Source: Deltaproteobacteria bacterium (GTDB taxonomy: Bacteria; Desulfobacterota; Desulfobacteria; Desulfobacterales; JAUVGT01). Taken from it: DNA of 12,428 nucleotides. Position numbers and translations under genes: made by a program. Of this stretch, positions 6,103 to 11,871 are shown piece by piece. Numbering within the stretch: position 1 is the first letter of the stretch; every line of letters begins with the position of its first letter. The notes below the pieces were generated by a model. The model saw nothing but the letters and a program-made list of their open reading frames with translations, had not been told where the DNA came from and did no database searches. The stretch lies in NCBI GenBank assembly GCA_030593645.1, contig JAUVGT010000105.1, positions 1 through 12,428 of the forward strand. Reading direction: 5' to 3'.

Positions 6103-8070
6103 TTATTTTCGGGGTTCAGTGCCCTTTTTAAACAGGGCCATGACCGCATCGGGATGATTTCCAGGCAGTATTTCACCGGTCACAGGATTTATGGGGGTTC
6201 GTGTAACATCATCCGGAATATCAAAGTATTGGATCGGTTTATCATCGAAAGTCATTCTCATAAATTCGATCCAGATTGGAAGAGCCGCCCTGGCACCTGT
6301 TTCAAGGTTGCCGAGAGTTTCAGATATGTCCCGTCCCGTCCAGACACCCGCAGCCACAGTTGGTGAAAATCCGATAAAGAGAGCATCTTTATATTGATCG
6401 GTTGTACCGGTTTTTCCCGCGATCGGCCTTCTCAGTTTTTTCGCTTTTTTACCGGTACCTTCCTGCACCACACCGGAAAGGATATTGGTCATTACGGCTG
6501 CTCCGGCTCTGCTCATAACCGCTTTCTTATGTTGTTTAACCCGCCATATGATCCTGCCGCGCCTGTCGATTACTTCCCATACACCAAACGGTTTTATCCA
6601 GTTGCCCCTGTTGGGAAACACAGCATAAGCTGACGTTAAATTGAGAAGTGTGACTTCAGATGTCCCCAGTGCAAGAGAAAGGTTGGCGGAGAGAGGAGAA
6701 TCAATCCCCATTGAGCGCGCAAATTTTACAATAGTTTTCGGTTTCAATTTTTCAATTAATCTGACTGCCGGAATATTTTTTGATGCGGTCAATGCCTTCC
6801 TCAGTGTTATTTCACCCATGTACTTTTTAGAAAAGTTGTTTGGTCTCCATTCCCTGCCTTTTACTATGGTTTTATAGGCAATGGGAGCATCGAGTATCAG
6901 TTGATTCTGGGGGTAACCTTTTTCAACAGCGTAAGCAAAAACAATCGGTTTAAAGGCCGATCCAGGCTGTCTTTTCGCGCTGACCGCCCGGTTGAAAGGA
7001 CTTTTATGAAAATCTTCTCCTCCGATCATGGAGAGAATGCCTCCCGTCGCAACATTTACAGCGACAAGTGCTGCCTGCGGATCAGGATCTTTGATCTTTT
7101 TTTGATTCATTCTCTTCTTAAGAGCGGATAGACCATTTTCTATGGCTCTTTCTCCATTTTGCTGCAGTTTATAGGAAAGCGTTGTATAAACAGTCAGCCC
7201 ACCTCTATATAGACGGCTGGGGCCGATGTTTTTTTCCAGATTCTTTTTTATATACTCAACAAAGTAGGGGGCTTTCAGTGAGTTTGTATTCTTGCTTTCC
7301 TTCAGGAATGGTTCTTCCACGGTTTGATCAAAATCTTTTTTTGTAATGATATCGGTATCTAACATCTGTTTTAAAACAATACCTCTTCGTTGAATCGCAA
7401 GCTCTTTATTGACAAGGGGAGAGTAACGTGAAGGAGATTTGGGAAGGCCGGCAATCATGGCACATTCAGAAAGGTTTAGATCTGAAACGGATTTATTGAA
7501 GTATATTCTAGCGGCGGATTCAACACCGTATGCCCCGCTTCCGAAGTAAACCTGATTCAGGTAAAACTTCAGTATTTCATCTTTGGTGTAACGGCGTTCA
7601 AGCTGGAATGCCAGGAGCGCTTCCCTGGTTTTTCGTTTCAACGATTTCTCTGGCGTTAAGAAGAGCGTTTTTGCCAGCTGCTGTGTAATTGTACTCGCTC
7701 CTTCTACAAATTCACCGGCCCAAATATCTTTTAAAATAGCTCTAAAAATGGCCTTGATGTCGACTCCGCTGTGTTCATAAAACTTACGGTCTTCTGTTGC
7801 GACCAGGGCTTTCCTCAAATAGGAAGGTATGTTTTTAAGTGGTACAGGATCCCTTTTTTCCTGGAAAAGTTCAGCCAGAAGGACTTTATCTGAAGAATAT
7901 ATTCGTGTCACCGCGGATGGAATAAAAGATTCCAAGGCTCGGATTTGTGGTAGATCACGTGTTAAGCCGAAGAAAACACCCGCAATAATGCCGCTGAATA
8001 GACCTGAGACGCAGATGAATATTACAACACATTTGGTTTTGGTCAGATTTATTTTCATAATAAATACCAT
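6103..8070 (-). CDS. Class A bifunctional penicillin-binding protein (PBP1A type)
   Basis: Peptidoglycan synthase anchored in the inner membrane with its active domains in the periplasm. One N-terminal membrane segment (about residues 13-35) precedes a GT51 glycosyltransferase domain (about 55-235) with catalytic Glu93 in ATEDRKFYEHSG, the GASTITQQLAKTLFL block (124-138) and RRYTKDEILKFYLNQVYFG (159-177, second Glu at 165). The transpeptidase domain (about 330-600) carries the three signature motifs: S371-x-x-K374 in QPGSAFK, S430-K-N432, and K553-T-G in GKTGTT. At 655 aa it is on the short side for PBP1A, with little extra between the two domains. ATG 8070 and an in-frame ATG at 8058 are both possible starts; neither has a convincing ribosome site, and the second removes only MVFI. 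No terminator is visible before the cyclase gene, so read-through is plausible. Confidence 0.95.
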   Translation of the reverse strand: MVFIMKINLTKTKCVVIFICVSGLFSGIIAGVFFGLTRDLPQIRALESFIPSAVTRIYSSDKVLLAELFQEKRDPVPLKNIPSYLRKALVATEDRKFYEHSGVDIKAIFRAILKDIWAGEFVEGASTITQQLAKTLFLTPEKSLKRKTREALLAFQLERRYTKDEILKFYLNQVYFGSGAYGVESAARIYFNKSVSDLNLSECAMIAGLPKSPSRYSPLVNKELAIQRRGIVLKQMLDTDIITKKDFDQTVEEPFLKESKNTNSLKAPYFVEYIKKNLEKNIGPSRLYRGGLTVYTTLSYKLQQNGERAIENGLSALKKRMNQKKIKDPDPQAALVAVNVATGGILSMIGGEDFHKSPFNRAVSAKRQPGSAFKPIVFAYAVEKGYPQNQLILDAPIAYKTIVKGREWRPNNFSKKYMGEITLRKALTASKNIPAVRLIEKLKPKTIVKFARSMGIDSPLSANLSLALGTSEVTLLNLTSAYAVFPNRGNWIKPFGVWEVIDRRGRIIWRVKQHKKAVMSRAGAAVMTNILSGVVQEGTGKKAKKLRRPIAGKTGTTDQYKDALFIGFSPTVAAGVWTGRDISETLGNLETGARAALPIWIEFMRMTFDDKPIQYFDIPDDVTRTPINPVTGEILPGNHPDAVMALFKKGTEPRK

Positions 8071-8168
8071 ACAAAACTTTTAGGGGAAAATCAAAAAGGA
8101 ATATCGCTGCGAAGCGGGTGGCGCACAGTCAGTCAAGAATATACTTTCAAGCCGTGCGTGTTAAGGTT

Positions 8169-8293
8169 GACGGTTTCGTAAAAAGTCCAACTTCTGCGTT
8201 GTGCTGCGTTTCGCAATCATTCAACGTACTATAAGTACGCTTCATGATTACGAAATTTGCACGCCTTGAATTTGAACTTTTTACGAAACCGTC
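8169..8293. repeat. 125-bp MITE-like palindromic repeat
   Basis: The ends GACGGTTTCGTAAAAAGTC (8169-8187) and its inverted copy (8275-8293, one mismatch) enclose an imperfect palindrome. The centre is CGTACT (8225-8230), loop ATA, AGTACG (8234-8239), flanked by further partly complementary arms (CGCAATCATT against ATGATTACG). It has no coding capacity. It resembles dispersed palindromic repeats that I associate with sulfate-reducing deltaproteobacteria, but that is recollection rather than a search result. Confidence 0.8.
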
Positions 8294-8300
8294 TCATTCG

Positions 8301-8317
8301 GACTTTTTACGAGACCA
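8301..8317. repeat. Extra solitary right end of the palindromic repeat
   Basis: Just 7 bp beyond the 125-bp element, GACTTTTTACGAGACC repeats the right terminal sequence with two differences (GAG for GAA, ACCAT for ACCGT). It could equally pair with the left arm at 8169-8187. It is best read as a tandem or nested relic of a second copy. Confidence 0.6.
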
Positions 8318-8380
8318 TCAAGGTTTGTCCGTAAAGTAAAGGCTATTTTACATGAAATTGCTATTACCACTCAAGGATTT

Positions 8381-8441
8381 GGTTTGCTCGCCGACTTCAC
8401 TGTATCCCGACACGGTGTCACCCGGCTCACTGCGACAAACC
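8381..8441. repeat. Imperfect dyad with a GACAC-G-GTGTC core
   Basis: GGTTTG (8381-8386) pairs with CAAACC (8436-8441). Between them lies an 11-bp palindrome GACAC-G-GTGTC (8409-8419), and other parts of the arms are partly complementary. It is G+C-richer than its surroundings. It could be another dispersed palindromic repeat or a transcribed hairpin; it lacks a T run on either strand. Confidence 0.4.
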
Positions 8442-8462
8442 CCTTCTTTTGATTGAATGATT

Positions 8463-8478
8463 TGGCACAAGCGATGCG
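8463..8478 (+). promoter_or_regulatory. Sigma-54-like promoter sequence with no + strand gene downstream
   Basis: TGGCACAAGCGATGCG has GG and GC separated by exactly 10 bp and matches the -24/-12 consensus at all but two positions. Its orientation is +, yet the next coding sequence (8511-8840) is on the - strand, so it would make an antisense or non-coding transcript. It may be chance. Confidence 0.3.
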
Positions 8479-8510
8479 ATCTCATGACAAAAGCTTGTGA
8501 GAAATGCGGG

Positions 8511-8840
8511 CTAATGAATGGTTATATCATTCCTGAGCATCCAGCCATTTTGAGGTATTATGATGGTTCTTGATTGTGAATCTACAGAAATATAAATGAC
8601 AAGATCCTTGCTGTTTTCTACCCAATAGCCCATACAGGGTATTTTGTCATTAATATTTTCAATCGGATCAAACGATAAGCTGTCCGAACGATAAAGCAGC
8701 ATGAGCTGTGACACAATCTTACCGATGCTCAAAAGGACACCTTCTGTAATAATCACATCCTCAAGAGATATCTCATGCAACCGATTTTGTTCAATATTGA
8801 TCCATTCACTAACCTGTTGCTTAAGGCTGTTTAGTTCCAT
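8511..8840 (-). CDS. Small hypothetical protein, 109 aa
   Basis: I do not recognise this protein. The N-terminal half looks helical (LKQQVSEWINIEQNRL, then SIGKIVSQLMLLYR). The C-terminal half looks like beta strands (KDLVIYISVDSQSRTIIIPQ). It has no signal peptide, no clear membrane segment and a single Cys. ATG 8840 has no good ribosome site, which lowers confidence, but the composition is protein-like and no competing frame exists on the other strand. It is transcribed away from the sigma-54 activator gene 463 bp upstream, so the shared intergenic region could control both. Position next to a flagellar regulator hints at, but does not show, a motility link. Confidence 0.55.
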   Translation of the reverse strand: MELNSLKQQVSEWINIEQNRLHEISLEDVIITEGVLLSIGKIVSQLMLLYRSDSLSFDPIENINDKIPCMGYWVENSKDLVIYISVDSQSRTIIIPQNGWMLRNDITIH

Positions 8841-9070
8841 ATTTAAGGATATCGGTACTTTTTATCGATGCTTGAGGGGAATTATTTGTATCATTTTCGG
8901 ATCATTTCCCACTTGAATTGCACATGGCTTTTAAATCGCAGGAAAAAGCATGAGATTTCTGTGTTCATTGTGTTTCTGTGATGCGCAATAACAGGTTCCG
9001 GATTTGCAAAATGCGATGGCTTCATACTGGAAAGATCATTTTTGGGAACATAATCGGATAGAACTTTGTA

Positions 9071-9098
9071 AATAGTTGAATAAATTGAATCAACTATT
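9071..9098. promoter_or_regulatory. Dyad A, candidate activator (UAS) site
   Basis: AATAGTTGA (9071-9079) and TCAACTATT (9090-9098) are perfect inverted repeats around a 10-bp spacer. The centre lies about 164 bp upstream of the predicted sigma-54 start near 9248, a normal distance for an enhancer of a sigma-54 activator. The core AATAAATTGA (9079-9088) resembles the FleQ box as I recall it (GTCAATAAATTGAC-like). Confidence 0.5.
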
Positions 9099-9181
9099 AA
9101 TAATAGAGTCGAATGGTTTACAGTGAATTAGTTATAATAACAGTATGATAGAGATATGAACAAATTCTCATCAATTTTTAT

Positions 9182-9215
9182 GGGAATATTTTCCACACTG
9201 GTAGAAAATATTCCC
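9182..9215. promoter_or_regulatory. Dyad B, 12-bp perfect inverted repeat beside the sigma-54 promoter
   Basis: GGGAATATTTTC (9182-9193) and GAAAATATTCCC (9204-9215) are perfectly complementary around a 10-bp spacer. The dyad ends 6 bp before the -24 element, too close for a classical enhancer. It could be an operator for a repressor or for autoregulation. Confidence 0.6.
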
Positions 9216-9221
9216 CAATAA

Positions 9222-9237
9222 TGGCACAGACTTTGCT
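9222..9237 (+). promoter_or_regulatory. Sigma-54 promoter of the activator gene
   Basis: TGGCACAGACTTTGCT matches the -24/-12 consensus (TGGCAC, then TTGCT) with GG at 9223-9224 and GC at 9235-9236 separated by exactly 10 bp. Initiation near 9248 leaves a leader of about 56 nt before ATG 9304. The gene it serves itself encodes a sigma-54 activator, so feedback or cascade control is likely. Confidence 0.8.
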
Positions 9238-9303
9238 GTAATTAGTAGGGTTGTTACGCTGAATATAGGGAGAAAACCGCCAACTTCAACTGACAGGGAT
9301 CCA

Positions 9304-10332
9304 ATGCAAGAGTCCGCCAAAAATGTGACAGAAAAATCTGCAGATGAGCTTAAACCGAAAGAAGGATTCCGAGATATAATCGGCCAAAGCACCAAGATGT
9401 TAAAAATATTCGATTTAATCAAAAAAGTGGCCGATTCGGACAGCACTATCCTTGTTCATGGCGAAACAGGCACTGGAAAAGGTTTAATTGCAAAGGCGAT
9501 TCACAATCATTCTTATCGCAAAAACAAACCTTTTGTTGCGATTAACTGCGGCGCCATTCCGGCAAATCTCCTGGAAAGTGAATTGTTTGGTCACACGCGC
9601 GGCGCCTTTACCGGAGCGACAAAAAATAAAACCGGAAAATTTGATCGGGCAGATCAGGGGACTGTTTTTCTCGATGAAATCGGTGATATGAGCCAGGACC
9701 TCCAGGTGAAAATATTGAAAGTATTGGAGGAGGGTGAGTTTGAACAAGTCGGAGGAAACAAAACCATAAATGTCAATGTTCGGATCATTGCGGCAACACA
9801 TCGCGATCTTGAAGAAGAAGTCCAGAAAGGAAACTTCAGGGAGGATCTTTTTTACAGACTTTATGTCATTCCGATATCATTGCCCTCTTTAAGACAGCGC
9901 AAGTCAGATATTCCACACCTGTTTTCGTATTTTATGAAAGAATCAAATTTAAAGAATAATCGAAAAATCACTAATATCACAGACAATGCTTTGGAAATGA
10001 TGAAGAAATACAGATGGCCGGGGAATATACGGGAATTAAAAAATATTATCGAAAGGCTGGTAGTCATAAAAGGTGAAGGAGAAATCACACGTGATGACTT
10101 ACCCGAAAACCTGAAAACAGCTGTTAAAATGAAGCCATATAGGGAAATTGAGATTACAGATGATGGAATCAGTTTGAACAGTGCGGTAAATGACTTTGAA
10201 AAAACCCTTATACTTCAGACACTGGAAAAAACAGATTGGATAAAAAACCAGGCAGCCAAACTCCTCAAATTGAACCGAACAACACTGGTTGAAAAAATTA
10301 AACGGCACCGTCTTTCAAAGAGCTCTGAATAA
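9304..10332 (+). CDS. Sigma-54-dependent activator without receiver domain, FleQ-like
   Basis: Cytoplasmic enhancer-binding protein that uses ATP to remodel sigma-54 RNA polymerase. Only about 22 residues precede the AAA+ domain. That domain has Walker A GETGTGKG (53-60, K59), the sigma-54 contact loop GAFTGA (100-105), Walker B VFLDEIGD (121-128) and sensor II WPGNIREL (238-245). A Fis-type helix-turn-helix ends the protein (about 313-336) with NRTTLVEKIKRHRL, very like the RTTLVEK helix of FleQ. No phosphorylatable receiver or FleQ N-domain is present, so activity must be set by expression, a partner or a ligand. F22-R23 sits where FleQ has its LFRS motif, but the RN pair after Walker A is not kept, so c-di-GMP binding is uncertain. 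A sigma-54 promoter lies upstream and flhG and fliA follow, pointing to a flagellar role. AGGGA is 4 nt before ATG 9304, a short spacing. Confidence 0.9.
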   Translation: MQESAKNVTEKSADELKPKEGFRDIIGQSTKMLKIFDLIKKVADSDSTILVHGETGTGKGLIAKAIHNHSYRKNKPFVAINCGAIPANLLESELFGHTRGAFTGATKNKTGKFDRADQGTVFLDEIGDMSQDLQVKILKVLEEGEFEQVGGNKTINVNVRIIAATHRDLEEEVQKGNFREDLFYRLYVIPISLPSLRQRKSDIPHLFSYFMKESNLKNNRKITNITDNALEMMKKYRWPGNIRELKNIIERLVVIKGEGEITRDDLPENLKTAVKMKPYREIEITDDGISLNSAVNDFEKTLILQTLEKTDWIKNQAAKLLKLNRTTLVEKIKRHRLSKSSE

Positions 10333-10491
10333 GGTGATTTTTCTTTTCCCGGACCCAGACGAATGTCCATCAGATCGCTCACCAAAATATTAACCATTCA
10401 ATATATGCATTTCAATTTTTACCGGGGCGCTTTCTCGGCCAATTGATTTTTAGTTGGCTAAATAGGGTGTAAGGAGGTGCGAGTTCCGCAG

Positions 10492-10507
10492 TTCAAGATT
10501 TCTTGAA
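10492..10507. promoter_or_regulatory. Dyad TTCAAGA-TT-TCTTGAA
   Basis: Perfect 7-bp inverted repeats flank a 2-bp centre, the size expected for a dimeric helix-turn-helix protein. It lies about 230 bp upstream of the putative start from the sigma-54-like site at 10699 and might be its enhancer; that link is inference. Confidence 0.4.
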
Positions 10508-10529
10508 ATGACCGGATCGAGGTTTTGAA

Positions 10530-10601
10530 ACGGTTTTTGCACTGATATCTATGTCAGGGAAATTAAATAACCTGACGGCGTCAAGTATCCAACAAAACCG
10601 T
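10530..10601 (+). other. Nested stem-loop region, possible structured RNA
   Basis: The outer arms ACGGTTTT (10530-10537) and AAAACCGT (10594-10601) are perfectly complementary. Inside, GTCAGG (10553-10558) pairs with CCTGAC (10571-10576) across a 12-nt A+T-rich loop. Together they form a two-tier hairpin. No T run follows, so it is not a simple terminator. It could be a processed RNA, a regulator-binding site or a relic repeat. Confidence 0.4.
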
Positions 10602-10698
10602 CAAGGAATTATCATAGTTTCGATTCAGCCTTAAGTGTTGCGACTGTAAGTCCCTTGATTTGATGGCTTACCATGACCGCACCGATGAAAATATGCTT

Positions 10699-10714
10699 AG
10701 GCATGAAACATGCA
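10699..10714 (+). promoter_or_regulatory. Candidate sigma-54 promoter for flhG-fliA
   Basis: AGGCATGAAACATGCA has GG (10700-10701) and GC (10712-10713) separated by exactly 10 bp and differs from the extended -24/-12 consensus at two positions (A for the leading T, A for the first T of TTGC). Initiation near 10725 would give a leader of about 170 nt before flhG. The presence of a sigma-54 activator gene upstream adds weight. Confidence 0.45.
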
Positions 10715-10828
10715 TAATATTCATCAGTATTGAACGATTTTTAGAATATTACTACGAATGAGATTGACCCGTTATGCCGTAACAGAACTTAAGATAACAA
10801 TAGTGATATACGTAGGAATCAGCATATC

Positions 10829-10841
10829 CGTTTTAAAAACG
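10829..10841. promoter_or_regulatory. Dyad CGTTTT-A-AAAACG upstream of flhG
   Basis: A perfect 13-nt palindrome about 50 bp before the flhG start. GATAAT (10852-10857) just downstream could serve as a -10 box, which would place the dyad near a -35 region as an operator. No good -35 is visible, so this is tentative. Confidence 0.3.
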
Positions 10842-10893
10842 AGCGGTATCAGATAATGATTGTGACGTCTTTTATAAGGAGTCAAATAATAGA

Positions 10894-11790
10894 ATGAATC
10901 ATAACAAAGAATCGGATAAAATCATAGATATCTCTAATAGGATTAACTCCAAGAGAGATAGAAAGATTCCAGGAAACAAAGGGAAAAAGAAGAATACACG
11001 GGTCATCGCCGTTACCAGCGGTAAGGGCGGGGTCGGTAAAACAAATATTGTGGCAAATCTCGGTATCGCTTTCAGTAGACTCGGAAAAGATGTTATGGCT
11101 CTGGATGCGGATTTGGGCCTGGGGAATTTAGATGTGCTGCTGGGATTAACACCGAAGTATAATCTCTCTCATGTTATTATGGGTGAAAAAGAGATAACGG
11201 AGATCATATTGAATGGTCCCGAAAATATTAAAATTATTCCGGCTTCTTCCGGAATACAGGAGTTAACGCACTTAACGACTGATCAAAAGGTCAGGATACT
11301 GACACAACTGGATCTTCTGATAGATTCTGTGGATATTTTGCTGATTGATACCGCAGCCGGCATCTCTGCCAATGTTATGGACTTTAATATGATCGCGCAC
11401 GAGATAATGGTTGTGGTTACACCTGAACCTACCTCTCTGACAGACGCCTACGCGCTTATGAAAGTATTGTCGATGAAGTACATGAAAAAACACTGCAAGT
11501 TAATGGTGAATCTGGCGAGAAGTATGCAGGAAGGATATGAAATATCAAGACAGCTTAGTCTTGTAGCTGATCGGTTTTTAGAAATATCGGTAGAATATGT
11601 CGGATGTATTCTATTTGATGAAAAAGTAACGCAATGTGTGAAACGCCAAAAAATGGTCAGCGAACTATACCCGGACACATCAGCGAGCAGGTGTTTTTCA
11701 GCCCTGGCGGAAAAAGTTTCAACATCCCCGTTTTTTAAAACACCCATTGGTGATTCAAATCTATTTTGGGAGCATCTTGTTGGAAATTAA
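10894..11790 (+). CDS. flhG: Flagellar number regulator FlhG (MinD/ParA-family ATPase)
   Basis: Membrane-cycling ATPase that restricts flagellar number and placement. The deviant Walker A is GKGGVGKT (43-50, signature K44, catalytic K49); switch I is within DADLGLGNLDVLLG (71-84), a sequence typical of FlhG/YlxH, and switch II is DTAAG (152-156). The C-terminus FKTPIGDSNLFWEHLVGN has the amphipathic, aromatic look of the FlhG membrane-targeting helix. The first 35 residues are basic and do not show the DQAxxLR activation motif by which FlhG normally stimulates the GTPase FlhF, and flhF is not next door. AAGGAG (10876-10881) lies 12 nt before ATG 10894, slightly long spacing. fliA begins 81 bp downstream, so the two are likely cotranscribed. 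Other ParA-family roles are less likely given the fliA neighbour. Confidence 0.88.
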   Translation: MNHNKESDKIIDISNRINSKRDRKIPGNKGKKKNTRVIAVTSGKGGVGKTNIVANLGIAFSRLGKDVMALDADLGLGNLDVLLGLTPKYNLSHVIMGEKEITEIILNGPENIKIIPASSGIQELTHLTTDQKVRILTQLDLLIDSVDILLIDTAAGISANVMDFNMIAHEIMVVVTPEPTSLTDAYALMKVLSMKYMKKHCKLMVNLARSMQEGYEISRQLSLVADRFLEISVEYVGCILFDEKVTQCVKRQKMVSELYPDTSASRCFSALAEKVSTSPFFKTPIGDSNLFWEHLVGN

Positions 11791-11871
11791 TTTGGATGTC
11801 GGCTGCCTGTACCCTGTAAGGGGCTCGAACATAGTAGAAGGTTAAAATATATTATTGGAGAAGAAATTATT

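Larger units (their letters stand above)
8071..8510. other. Non-coding region with palindromic repeats
   Basis: No credible gene is seen in these 440 bp, which separate the starts of the PBP gene and the 3' end of the small minus-strand gene. The stretch is mostly structured: a short CGCT-GCGA-AGCG hairpin near 8106-8117, the 125-bp palindromic repeat, a solitary extra repeat end, a second dyad at 8381-8441 and a sigma-54-like site at 8463-8478. I could not identify a clear promoter for the PBP gene in it. Confidence 0.7.
8841..9303. other. Divergent regulatory region upstream of the sigma-54 activator
   Basis: No gene is seen in these 463 bp. The left part (8841-9060) shows nothing I can name. 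The right part holds two long perfect dyads with identical 10-bp spacers (9071-9098 and 9182-9215) and a consensus sigma-54 promoter (9222-9237). This layout looks like an enhancer-plus-promoter arrangement. Confidence 0.7.
10333..10893. other. 561-bp non-coding leader between the activator gene and flhG
   Basis: I see no protein gene here. It holds several dyads (10438-10458, 10492-10507, 10530-10601, 10829-10841) and a sigma-54-like site (10699-10714). In many flagellar loci flhF precedes flhG; here the space has no trace of an SRP-type GTPase. I looked for a c-di-GMP riboswitch core and did not recognise one. Confidence 0.7.

Noticed and set aside
8071..8510. CRISPR array from the repeated-looking sequence
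   Set aside because: The repetition is inverted and palindromic, without regularly spaced direct repeats or unique spacers.
9171..9446. Minus-strand 91-aa open frame across the sigma-54 promoter
   Set aside because: It overlaps the promoter, dyad B and the start of the activator gene in antisense, and its composition is not convincing as a protein.
10438..10458. Terminator after the sigma-54 activator gene (GCCAATT / AGTTGGC)
   Set aside because: The stem is short with a wobble pair and no T run follows on the + strand, and it lies over 100 bp after the stop codon.
10333..10893. c-di-GMP (GEMM) riboswitch upstream of flhG
   Set aside because: The characteristic conserved core and tetraloop-receptor segments are not present; only generic dyads are seen.
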